Below, piece after piece: positions 51,826 through 59,194 of a stretch of DNA of 59,194 nucleotides. The DNA is from Verrucomicrobiota bacterium (lineage in GTDB: Bacteria > Verrucomicrobiota > Verrucomicrobiia > Limisphaerales > Fontisphaeraceae): positions 1 to 59,194 of the forward strand of contig JBAXGN010000017.1 of assembly GCA_037139415.1 (NCBI GenBank). The letters are read 5' to 3'. Position 1 is the stretch's first letter. Every line of letters begins with the position of its first letter. Under the pieces are notes generated by a model, which was given only the letters and a program-made list of their open reading frames with translations, did not search any database and was not told the origin of the DNA. The position numbers and the translations under genes were made by a program.

Positions 51826-53285
51826 GTTGAACTTGGAGTATTCAATTCCTCTTCGACGGCTTTGAACTCTTCCAGCGCTTCTTCCAAATCTTCGATGATC
51901 TCGGCCGCAAGCACAGCGGGCTTCGGCAAATTCTCCGTGTCCGCCAGGGTGTCGTCTTTGAGCCAGAAGATGTCGAGGTTGGCCTTATCACGAGCCATCA
52001 GGGTCTCGTAGGTGAAACGCTTGAACCGTTCGGATTCCACGCGTTTGGCGCGCTTGGTGGTTTGATAGCACTGGACGAAATCCTTAAGGTCTTCATCGGC
52101 AATCGGGTTCTGGCGCAGGGTGAAATTCTGATTGGTGCGCAGGTCATAGACCCATAGTTCCTTGGTCCACGGCGTTCTGGCGGCGGGTTTCTTGTCGAAA
52201 AACAGCACGTTGGCCTTTACGCCGGGGGAATACCAGATGCCAGTGGGCAGGCGCAGCAGGGTATGAACATCGCAGCGTTCCAGCAGGGCGCGGCGGATTT
52301 TTTCACCGGCCCCGGCCTCGAACAGCACGTTGTCCGGCACGACCACCGCCGCCGTGCCGCTATCGGTAAGCATCGAGCAGACGTTTTGCACAAAGTTGAG
52401 CTGCTTGTTGCTCGTCGTGGCCCAGAAATCCTGGCGTTCGTAGTAGATTTTTTCGGTCTCCCGCTTCCCGTCGTCGTTGATGACGGTGATGCTGCTTTTT
52501 TTGCCGAAGGGCGGATTCGTCAGCACCATGTCCACCGGGGCGGGCTTCTTGGCGAGGCTGTCGGCGGTCTCAACAATAGTGTTGTCGCTGCCACCCATGC
52601 CGTGCAGGTACAGGTTCATCGCGCAGAGGCGCGTGACGCTCGGCACAATGTCGGTGCCGCGGATGGCTTCCTCGTTCAGAAAGCGCTGGGCCTTGCGATC
52701 CAGACCGGGATTTGACTTTACCAGGTACTCATAGGCGGCCAAAAGGAAGCCGCCGGTGCCGCAGGCCGGATCGGCGATGCGCATCGTCGGCGCAGGGCGC
52801 ATGACTTGCACAATGGCGCGGATGATGGGGCGCGGCGTGAAGTATTGGCCCGCGCCGCCGCGCACGTCCTCGGCGTTACGGGCGAGCAGGCCCTCGTAAA
52901 TCTCGCCTTTCACATCCATGTCCAGCCCGGCCCAATTCTCCGAATCCATCAGGGAGATGAGCCGCTCCAGTTTGGCGGGGTCGGTGATCTTGTTCTGGGC
53001 TTTGGCAAAGATGATGCCGAGCAGTCCGGGCAGCTTTCCCAGCTCACGCAACGTGGCGGAATACTGGAGTTCCAACGGGTCGCCGGACTCTTTTTTGAGC
53101 GCGGCCCAGTTGTATTTCTTGGGGATAACATTCTCCAGGCCGAGCAACTCGCGCTCATGGGCCATCTTGAGAAAGAGCAGAAACGTGATCTGCTCGGTGT
53201 AATCCATGAACGCCAGCCCGTCGTCCTTGAGGACGTGGGCGTAATTCCAGACTTTTTGAACGAGGGCGGAGGCGGTTGCGGACAT
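51822..53285 (-). CDS. hsdM: Type I modification subunit M (second locus)
   Basis: A 487-residue N6-adenine methyltransferase. Helical HsdM N-terminal domain about 1-120, QYFTPRPIIRAIVQVM, SAM motif ADPACGTGGFLLAAYEY (171-187) and catalytic NPPFGKK (257-263). It appears complete, ending in an acidic tail. It would methylate sites chosen by HsdS. It belongs to a different subgroup from the hsdM at 24189. The ATG at 53285 (MSATASALVQKVWNY) fits; a TTG two codons before is less likely. It is the penultimate gene of the operon and lies 27 nt after the DUF1016 nuclease gene. A partial copy of its first 45 codons lies upstream at 54578-54766. Confidence 0.93.
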   Translation of the reverse strand: MSATASALVQKVWNYAHVLKDDGLAFMDYTEQITFLLFLKMAHERELLGLENVIPKKYNWAALKKESGDPLELQYSATLRELGKLPGLLGIIFAKAQNKITDPAKLERLISLMDSENWAGLDMDVKGEIYEGLLARNAEDVRGGAGQYFTPRPIIRAIVQVMRPAPTMRIADPACGTGGFLLAAYEYLVKSNPGLDRKAQRFLNEEAIRGTDIVPSVTRLCAMNLYLHGMGGSDNTIVETADSLAKKPAPVDMVLTNPPFGKKSSITVINDDGKRETEKIYYERQDFWATTSNKQLNFVQNVCSMLTDSGTAAVVVPDNVLFEAGAGEKIRRALLERCDVHTLLRLPTGIWYSPGVKANVLFFDKKPAARTPWTKELWVYDLRTNQNFTLRQNPIADEDLKDFVQCYQTTKRAKRVESERFKRFTYETLMARDKANLDIFWLKDDTLADTENLPKPAVLAAEIIEDLEEALEEFKAVEEELNTPSST

Positions 53286-53312
53286 AAGCAATAATGGTTG
53301 GTGTAATCGAAA

Positions 53313-54581
53313 TTATTTTTTGCGGCGTGCGCGGCCGGGGGCTTTGCTCCTGGCCGTGGTTTTGGGAACCGATGGCGGCAACAGCGCTTCCACTTGGTCG
53401 CGATCCCGTTCCAGAAACACCCGCAGTTGCTCCTCGGAAGGCAGCGCAGTCAGATAACGGGAGACAAAGAGCCGGTTGGCAATGCCTGCCGTGGCAAATT
53501 CCACCTCCACCCGGTCGCGGTCGCTGCACAGAATGATGCCCACCGGAGGATTATCTCCCGGTTCCATTCCATGCGCTTTCCACCAGTTTAAATAAAAGTT
53601 CATCTGGCCGGCGTCGCCATGTTGGAAGGCGCGAATTTTCAGGTCCAGCAGGACATGGCAGCGCAACCGCCGCTGGTAAAATACCAGGTCAATGTAATCG
53701 TGCTTGTTGCCCACCGTGATGCGCTTCTGGCGGGCCTCAAAACAAAAGCCGGTTCCCAATTCCAGCAGGAATGCCTGCAAATGATCCAGCAACGCCTTTT
53801 CCAAATCGGATTCCAGATACTCCATCCGCTGGGCCAGCCCGGTGAACTCCAACACATAAGGATCGCGAATCAAGTCTTCAATGGTCTCCTGCCGTTCCTG
53901 CCGATTTCCTCGGCGAATGACGGCCTCCTTGTTTTTCGACAACGCGGTGCGCTCGTACAACAGCGATCCAATCTGCCGCTGCAACTGGCGCTTGGACCAG
54001 TTACCCTTGAGGCACTCGTTTTCGTAAAACGCGCGCTTGAGCGGATCGTCGAGCCGGATGAGTTCCAGAATTTTGGTCCAAGAGAAGCGAAGCGCCAGAT
54101 GCGGCGCGAGCGGTGTTATGCCGATCGGTTTGCCGATTTCCTCACCACTGGTGGGGAAATTGTCTTTGTGCCCGGACGCCACTATGGAAATAGATTCGGC
54201 AACTGCTGCTTGGCCCATTCGGCAACCAGTGGTTGGAAAATCTTCGAGCGCTTTGAATTCCTGATCGAAACCCAATTTCCTCACCACCGGTGAGGAAATT
54301 ATCGAGCCGATCTGTGGATAGATCAGATAGAATTGCCGTGTTCGCTCAAGCATCTGCACGCTCAATCCGGTGAGACCTCTCTTCCGTAGGTCTCCCGCGA
54401 GCCGCTGGAGCAGTTTCGTCCCATACTTCGCCCGGTCCTCTCCCTGCTGCTCGAACTCCACAATATACGCGCCAACCAGCCAGTTGCGAATCACCAGGGC
54501 CTGGTTGACGGCCGTCACCGCGCGCCGTTGCAATTGCTGGCTGGCCGAATCAATCGCTTTGATCAGGTGGGTGTATTTCAT
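53313..54581 (-). CDS. DUF1016 PD-(D/E)xK nuclease (YhcG-like)
   Basis: A 422-residue protein. The N-terminal DUF1016 helical domain begins MKYTHLIKAIDSASQQLQRR and includes VNQALVIRNWLVGAYIVEFE. The C-terminal PD-(D/E)xK nuclease has YIDLVFYQRRLRCHVLLDLK (Asp...Asp-x-Lys) and GDAGQMNFYLNWW. These nucleases are often found inside type I RM loci; their exact role is unclear. The ATG at 54581 overlaps the stop of a small hsdM-derived frame (ATGA), which itself overlaps the HNH gene, so translation passes through the fragment. The gene appears intact and full length. It separates the fragment from the intact hsdM. Confidence 0.85.
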   Translation of the reverse strand: MKYTHLIKAIDSASQQLQRRAVTAVNQALVIRNWLVGAYIVEFEQQGEDRAKYGTKLLQRLAGDLRKRGLTGLSVQMLERTRQFYLIYPQIGSIISSPVVRKLGFDQEFKALEDFPTTGCRMGQAAVAESISIVASGHKDNFPTSGEEIGKPIGITPLAPHLALRFSWTKILELIRLDDPLKRAFYENECLKGNWSKRQLQRQIGSLLYERTALSKNKEAVIRRGNRQERQETIEDLIRDPYVLEFTGLAQRMEYLESDLEKALLDHLQAFLLELGTGFCFEARQKRITVGNKHDYIDLVFYQRRLRCHVLLDLKIRAFQHGDAGQMNFYLNWWKAHGMEPGDNPPVGIILCSDRDRVEVEFATAGIANRLFVSRYLTALPSEEQLRVFLERDRDQVEALLPPSVPKTTARSKAPGRARRKK

Positions 54582-54766
54582 GACATGGCATCCCGTTCGC
54601 AAATTTTGTTCGCCGACATATTGCACCCAGAAACCATTTTGAGGAAGTGCAGAAACGCGATCTGCTCGGCGCAATCCATGAACGCCAGCCCGTCGTCCTT
54701 GAGGACGTGGGCGTAGTTCCAGACTTTTTGAACGAGAGCCGAGGCTATTTGTTGATTGCTGCTCAT
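54578..54766 (-). pseudogene. Duplicated 5' fragment of hsdM acting as a linking frame
   Basis: A 62-codon frame, MSSNQQIASALVQKVWNYAH and on to FLHFLKM, then unrelated residues to a stop. From LVQKVWNYAH to FLKM it copies the start of the intact hsdM (53285 leftward), about 93% identical in DNA over roughly 100 bp. Its ATG overlaps the HNH gene stop (54763-54766) and its TGA overlaps the DUF1016 start (54578-54581). The original operon probably ran directly from the HNH gene into hsdM, and the nuclease gene entered here. Confidence 0.8.
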
Positions 54767-55689
54767 GGATTTGAATTCAAAAAATCTTCAAGCCAATCCC
54801 GTTTTATTTGGTGGCCTGCTTCTGTCTTGTAAATCTCGGCACGCGCGTATGCCAAGGAAGCTGCTGAATACTCAGTGTCTTTGTGGATCGCTCGAAGGAG
54901 TTCTTTTTGCTCTTCCTTGTAAAGGACACGCATTGTCGGGTCGGCAATTCTAGGCCTAAGGCGCTCCATATTTTGAACGAGTCGTTGAATCCGTCCAGCC
55001 AGAGGGCGACGGTCGTCAACCAGCTCCTTGCAGTGAAGATGATAGACCTCAATTGTAGTCGCTGCCCGATCATGCTCAGGTGTGCCTGCTGGCTTCGCGG
55101 GGGTTGGATGTCCGTCAGGCCTAAAAGTCAGAAGCTTCCAGTCGTCCGGATCAATCGGGTCGAGCAATTCAACTTCTTCCTGCTCGTAATCGTCTGTCTC
55201 CAACCGCGCCCGAAAGCTTCCGGGGCGAAGTGGGAAGTGATCCCACTTTCCACCACTGGTCTTGCTGACTTTGTCATTGCGGCGTTGGTTGCACCATTGA
55301 CTCGAAAGTCGGTAGTTTCGCCAATTGAACGCGAGCCACCAATACCCCTCGTGGTCGGGGTCTTCCTGCACACGGTTTTTCGGACGAAAGTGATCCACGT
55401 TCTTGTCTGAAGCCGGATTTTTGCTCTCGGAATACCAGCATTTCTCGTTGCGGAGAGCTTTCAAATGAACTGCCAAATCTCCCCAAATCTTTGGGCGACC
55501 CGTCGCGTTGGCAAATCCCGCAGAGATGGCATCTTTTCGTGCCTTGGCAATTCCGGCGGCGTTCTTGCCGGCGGCCCTTGCCGCAGCTTCCGCTAGCTGA
55601 ATCTCAGTTCGCAGGTCATTTAGCGCTGCGTCGGCACGCGCTTGCCAGCCGTTTGGCAACTGAAGTTGGTCAATGTCAATGTAACGCAT
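54763..55689 (-). CDS. ptuB: PtuB-like HNH endonuclease
   Basis: A 308-residue HNH protein of the TIGR02646 type, the nuclease partner of Septu and of some retron systems. The motif region shows EKCWYSESKN (Cys84), VDHFRPKNRV (Asp99, His100) and YRLSSQWCNQRR (Cys133). It should cut DNA or RNA when its ATPase partner is triggered. The ATG at 55689 has a perfect ribosome-binding site, AAGGAGGT (55698-55705), inside the end of the upstream gene and overlaps that gene by 14 nt. An upstream frame extension is not needed. PtuB normally stands next to PtuA; here PtuA is the C-terminal half of the HsdS fusion. Confidence 0.87.
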   Translation of the reverse strand: MRYIDIDQLQLPNGWQARADAALNDLRTEIQLAEAAARAAGKNAAGIAKARKDAISAGFANATGRPKIWGDLAVHLKALRNEKCWYSESKNPASDKNVDHFRPKNRVQEDPDHEGYWWLAFNWRNYRLSSQWCNQRRNDKVSKTSGGKWDHFPLRPGSFRARLETDDYEQEEVELLDPIDPDDWKLLTFRPDGHPTPAKPAGTPEHDRAATTIEVYHLHCKELVDDRRPLAGRIQRLVQNMERLRPRIADPTMRVLYKEEQKELLRAIHKDTEYSAASLAYARAEIYKTEAGHQIKRDWLEDFLNSNP

Positions 55690-58600
55690 GCGCTTCGACC
55701 TCCTTCTCAACTTCAGCGACTGCCTCGGCCAGAACCTCCTTGGCAATGCGGTCAATTTCCTCGGTGTCCTTCTTGGTTAAAACTTCCTTCCCAGCCATTT
55801 GCTCCGCATACCGCCTACCCCACGCCCGGACGAAGGCGGCGTAGTATGGATCGCTGAAAGCTTTCGAGAAACCGGCCTCCACCAATCGCTTGTCGATTTC
55901 CTCCAACATTTTCTTTTCTGGGCCGGACAGCTCCGTTTCTTTGGCAATCAAACGGACTCGGTTGTCGAGGTCAGCGAGAGTTTCAGGGTCAAGGTCGCTT
56001 CGGAAGCCAAACATCTCGCTCGTCAATATTCCAGTGAAGCCAAGTCCCTTCGGATTAACCGAGGCCTGCTCCCAGTGGCACACGAGAGTTTCCTGGTCGC
56101 GTTTGAGAAGATGAACTTGGTCTTTGAGCAAGCTCGCGATCACGAGCGGGTCGTGTGTCGCCATCAGAAGCTGACTTGTCTGCTGCTCAGGCGACGGGTT
56201 ACTGTCATCGCTTACGACTGAGGCCAAGTCCTTGAGGTATTCAACGCTCCAGTGCGGGTTCAAGTGCGTGTCCGGCTCGTCCAGCAGAATGAGGGATTGA
56301 TGCGACTTCGTGAACCGCATCAGGCCAAGGACCATGAGCAACTGCTGTTCGCCTTCGCTCAATTCCCGAAAAGTGATGGGAATATCTTGATTATCGGCGG
56401 ATTTGACGCGCACCTGAATCTTCACATCGTGAATTAGTTCACTGAAGTCAGTACTTTCCAGCGCGAGGAAGAACGAGCGCGCATCGGCATACTCCGCAGC
56501 GAACTCGTGCAAACTCTTCAGGTCGGGCAAGAAAAAATAATAAAGTTCCTCGCTTGGCAGCCGGTAGCCATCGCTGACCTTCTGCTTCAACACCATCGGC
56601 GCGACAGCGTAGCGCTTCAGCTTCTCCATCACCCGCCGCATGATCCCGGTTGCACCCCAAAAGTCTTCTGGTTTGCCTTTTGCCCAGCGCGGTTTGCGGA
56701 TCACGAAAAGCGCCGACTCAAAGCCAACAATCCGCAGTCGTTCTTCCAAGAAACGCCATATCTTTGGGTCTTCCTTATAGGAGAAGGCCAACAGCACATA
56801 TTTCGCGTGGTGTGTCTCGGCGCAAAAGAAGCGCCTTTGTTCTAGCAACCACGCGAGCGTCTTTGGGTCATCCGAACTTGCCGTTCGCAACCGATCATAG
56901 TGGTCACGTTTCATCGGCAAGAAATGTTCCGCCAGACGATTCGTCGGACCGGAGTAATAGCCGAATACGAACTTCGGCAGCAAAATGTTTTCCCGTTTGA
57001 CGGGCCTGAAAGCCTCGCCTTTGAACCCAGTCGGAAACTTTGCTTGGTGCACTTCAGGTCGTTTCATGGCCTGGGGATTCCAGTCCACCTTCACGATGTG
57101 ACCTTCAATTTCATACTCCAGGCGATAGCCAGCCATCGGCTCGTCGGTCCAATTGTTCTTCTCCCACCAGTAGTGCAGGTCGCGGAAGATGATGACGAGC
57201 GATTCAAACAGGTTGGATTTTCCCGTCCCGTTCCAGCCAAGAACAATGTCCAGCCCGTGCGCTGAATTGAAATCGATTTTGTAGTTTTTGAGATTCTTGA
57301 AATCCTCAAGCCAAAGACTCACAAGGCGAAATCGCCCCGGCTTCTGTTTGGTCTGCTTCGGCTGGACAGCGGAAACCTTCGACACAGCTTTCCCGCCTTT
57401 GGAGGCTGCCTTGAAAACCTCTACGATGTCGCGCGCCGTCCGCAGCAACCCGTAGAAACTCACCACTTGGTCGAGCGCAAAGCCGGCAGCTTGGAACAAC
57501 TTTTTAGCGTCAGGCGTTTTCCCGATTTTCTGCCACGCCTTCTGCAAAGCATCGTTTGTTGGAACGGATTGGTTCATATCGGAGGTCTCCTTCGTTCGTT
57601 TGGATGTGGTTTTGCCACGGGCCTTCCTAGCTTGCTTTTGTACCTCGGTGTCGGCGATTCGTGCGGCACGGATGCAGTCGAGAAGTGTTGAAGCGGGTTC
57701 ATCTTTTGAGTTTTGCGGAACGAGCTTGCCGGTGAAGGCTTCCCGCAAGAGCGATTGGCGCGTTGCGCGTGCGCGGTCAAGCTGGCGGTTGAGCGTGGTG
57801 GCCAATCGGTTAGCAGCGGCGAGACGACGATCAACTTCACGACTGATTTCGGACTGTTCGTCAACTGATGGCAAGGGAATGGGCAGGTTGCCAACCTTGC
57901 CCACGCTCAACGTGTAAAGACCCGTGGTTGAACTGGCAACCTTTTCGACATGATGCCTGCCGGGCGGCGAACATAACCAAGAGAGAATCCAAGCTCCCAG
58001 CGAATTCTCAATGAGTCGAACTTTGATAATGTGGTTTTGGTGGACGCATTTCTCAATCGATCCATCCCAAATAGCCAGCCTTCCAATTTGATCTTTACTG
58101 CCGTTGCCTTCGACAATGAGCAGGTCGCCCTTTTCCAAAAGCAGCTTATCGAATTCCTCCTTTTCCACACCGATTGTTTTGATCTCATCAAGGCGAAGCT
58201 CGTTGGCGTAAACATTCCCCACTCGCAGGTAAGGCAGCTTGGTGCGAAGCATTGAACGCTTCGGATTTTTCGTTAGCCCTCCCATGATGAAACCAAGCTG
58301 CTGTAAACCAGCCCATGCCCACCCTCTAGGCAACTGTGGCAAATCACCGCTATCAAGTTCCGCTGGCTCTTGATATCGCTTCTTCCACTTGTCGTCTTTG
58401 GGTGGTTTGCCGGCGGCGTGGAGGCGTTTGAGTTCGGCTGCTTCCCAGCGGGCGCGGCGCTCGATTAAAAGACGATCGAGGAGTTGTGCGCCAGTTTCAA
58501 ATTGGGATTGCGGATTGCGGATTGCGGATTGTTTCTTGCGCCAGTCGCGGGTGAGTTCGCCGGTGACGGCGGCGTGGAGGACGGTGGCGCGGTAACGTTT

Positions 58601-59134
58601 GAGCCGTTCCAAAGCCCGGCGCGCGGCGGCTTCGCCCGCAGCCACCCGTGACAGCAATGCGTCCAGCTTCGCCACAATCCGTTCCTGCTCTCGGGAGGGG
58701 GGAAGCAGATAAGGAAACATCGCCAACTTTTCAAAGTCCACGCGCGGTCGGTCGCCGCTAACTTGGTGGTTCGCGAAGTTCACGAAATCCTGTGAGTTAA
58801 GTCGGTAAGCAAAAAGTTGGCCGTTGAGTCCGTCCGTCTTTGGGAAGACGAGGAACTCCGCGGAGCACAGCCCATCGAACTCAGCGAGCCACACCTTGTT
58901 GAGGTAGGGACGCATCTTGCCGTAAAGCACGTCGCCTTGGTTGAACCTCACGGACGAACTTTTCAGACCGCTCGCAGAGCCCTGACCCAGCAGCTTCATC
59001 GTCTGGGCTTCGACATGCTCCATGCCCACATAGGGCAATTCGGGTACGTCGCTTGGCAGAGCACGCGCACGCGGCGGCACGTTGACTTCACCCAGCGTCG
59101 TCTTCACCCATCCTTTTGGCAGTTTATCAAGCAC
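55676..59134 (-). CDS. HsdS specificity subunit fused to a PtuA-like ABC ATPase
   Basis: A 1152-residue fusion. Residues 1-519 form a complete HsdS: TRD1 (LPKGWVKTTLGEVNVPPR), conserved helix (PSREQERIVAKLDALLSRV), linker, TRD2 (LPRGWAWAGLQQLGFIMGGL), second helix and the usual end (SLLREAFTGKLVPQ). Residues 520-1152 form an ABC/SMC-like ATPase of the Septu PtuA type: Walker A GWNGTGKSN (633-641), signature LSEGEQQLL (near 924), Walker B LILLDEPDTH (near 948) and His switch MATHDPLVI (near 988). HsdS reads DNA; PtuA hydrolyses ATP and controls the HNH nuclease. The start is a GTG at 59134 without a clear ribosome-binding site. The ATPase half has its own strong internal start at 57577. I know of no described natural fusion of these two proteins. 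Confidence 0.88.
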   Translation of the reverse strand: MLDKLPKGWVKTTLGEVNVPPRARALPSDVPELPYVGMEHVEAQTMKLLGQGSASGLKSSSVRFNQGDVLYGKMRPYLNKVWLAEFDGLCSAEFLVFPKTDGLNGQLFAYRLNSQDFVNFANHQVSGDRPRVDFEKLAMFPYLLPPSREQERIVAKLDALLSRVAAGEAAARRALERLKRYRATVLHAAVTGELTRDWRKKQSAIRNPQSQFETGAQLLDRLLIERRARWEAAELKRLHAAGKPPKDDKWKKRYQEPAELDSGDLPQLPRGWAWAGLQQLGFIMGGLTKNPKRSMLRTKLPYLRVGNVYANELRLDEIKTIGVEKEEFDKLLLEKGDLLIVEGNGSKDQIGRLAIWDGSIEKCVHQNHIIKVRLIENSLGAWILSWLCSPPGRHHVEKVASSTTGLYTLSVGKVGNLPIPLPSVDEQSEISREVDRRLAAANRLATTLNRQLDRARATRQSLLREAFTGKLVPQNSKDEPASTLLDCIRAARIADTEVQKQARKARGKTTSKRTKETSDMNQSVPTNDALQKAWQKIGKTPDAKKLFQAAGFALDQVVSFYGLLRTARDIVEVFKAASKGGKAVSKVSAVQPKQTKQKPGRFRLVSLWLEDFKNLKNYKIDFNSAHGLDIVLGWNGTGKSNLFESLVIIFRDLHYWWEKNNWTDEPMAGYRLEYEIEGHIVKVDWNPQAMKRPEVHQAKFPTGFKGEAFRPVKRENILLPKFVFGYYSGPTNRLAEHFLPMKRDHYDRLRTASSDDPKTLAWLLEQRRFFCAETHHAKYVLLAFSYKEDPKIWRFLEERLRIVGFESALFVIRKPRWAKGKPEDFWGATGIMRRVMEKLKRYAVAPMVLKQKVSDGYRLPSEELYYFFLPDLKSLHEFAAEYADARSFFLALESTDFSELIHDVKIQVRVKSADNQDIPITFRELSEGEQQLLMVLGLMRFTKSHQSLILLDEPDTHLNPHWSVEYLKDLASVVSDDSNPSPEQQTSQLLMATHDPLVIASLLKDQVHLLKRDQETLVCHWEQASVNPKGLGFTGILTSEMFGFRSDLDPETLADLDNRVRLIAKETELSGPEKKMLEEIDKRLVEAGFSKAFSDPYYAAFVRAWGRRYAEQMAGKEVLTKKDTEEIDRIAKEVLAEAVAEVEKEVEAHALH
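57575..57592 (-). promoter_or_regulatory. Internal ribosome-binding site and start for the ATPase half
   Basis: On the minus strand AAGGAG (57592-57587) lies 9 nt before an in-frame ATG (57577-57575). It encodes K-E-T-S-D-M at residues 515-520. It would yield a free 633-residue PtuA-like protein alongside the fusion. Confidence 0.6.
58501..58531. repeat. CCGCAATCCGCA repeat inserted in the hsdS linker
   Basis: On the minus strand it reads CAATCCGCAATCCGCAATC. It encodes QSAIRNPQS in the spacer between the two recognition domains. The same repeat occurs in intergenic DNA at 10200-10236 and 10566-10618. Confidence 0.6.
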
Positions 59135-59194
59135 AGGAAAAAAGTATAAAGCCAGGACCCCCGATAGGGGCTGATGCAGGAAGAAACTCTGGTG
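59135..59194. other. Window edge upstream of the HsdS fusion
   Basis: Sixty bases are visible upstream of the GTG start. No ribosome-binding site or clear end of an upstream gene was found, so whether hsdR lies further upstream cannot be judged. Confidence 0.3.

Noticed and set aside
54763-59134. Possible retron, since PtuAB also occurs with reverse transcriptases
   Set aside because: No reverse transcriptase gene or msr/msd-like inverted repeats are seen in the window.

Overview
The window is G+C-rich bacterial DNA, most likely from a verrucomicrobial (Pedosphaera/Limisphaera-like) genome. The signs are a kinase joined to a formylglycine-generating-enzyme (FGE) domain, a PVC-type ECF sigma factor with its anti-sigma gene, secreted DUF3472 and glycosidase proteins, a Pls/PosA-type synthetase, and many dispersed repeats that invade intergenic regions and even reading frames. 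The phylum is inferred from gene content; no rRNA or tRNA gene was seen.

Layout. 1-54: the first codons of a DNA methyltransferase leaving the left edge. 556-9902: two paralogous ATP-grasp/alpha-E/transglutaminase sets, one as separate genes and one with ATP-grasp and alpha-E fused. 10618-12660: kinase-FGE protein and a broken small gene. 12668-20663 (minus): a likely ECF-sigma-controlled unit with sigma, anti-sigma, Spy-like protein, a large TolB-propeller protein, two glycosidases and an MFS transporter. 20989-28121: an eroded type I restriction-modification (RM) locus (hsdR, GxxExxY gene, frameshifted hsdM, DUF3800 remnant, hsdS, unknown gene, then remnants of a second hsdS and hsdM), with ten copies of an ACAGGATGAACAGGAT-type repeat in or beside it. 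28405-38020: YjbQ-like gene, then a MglA-type GTPase with two roadblock proteins (one carrying two CDGSH iron-sulfur motifs), a divergent response regulator with two small partners, a thymidylate-kinase-like pair, a ROK kinase and Ppx/GppA. 38043-44085 (minus): mostly metabolic, secreted and membrane genes. 44271-48272: a Pls/PosA-like non-ribosomal synthetase. 48432-50997: AAA/DUF4143 protein, isochorismatase-like hydrolase and VapBC.

51082-59134 (minus) is the most unusual part. A type I specificity subunit (HsdS) is fused in frame to a PtuA-like ABC ATPase. Its 3' end overlaps a PtuB-like HNH nuclease (the Septu effector pair). Next come a duplicated 5' piece of hsdM, a DUF1016 PD-(D/E)xK nuclease, intact hsdM and a zinc-ribbon membrane protein. 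No hsdR is visible here. The arrangement suggests a defence module in which sequence recognition by HsdS is physically tied to a Septu-type effector. A strong internal ribosome-binding site suggests the ATPase can also be made alone.

Many genes overlap by 4-14 nt, indicating translational coupling. Broken genes and dispersed repeats cluster in the RM region, which looks like an actively rearranging defence hotspot.
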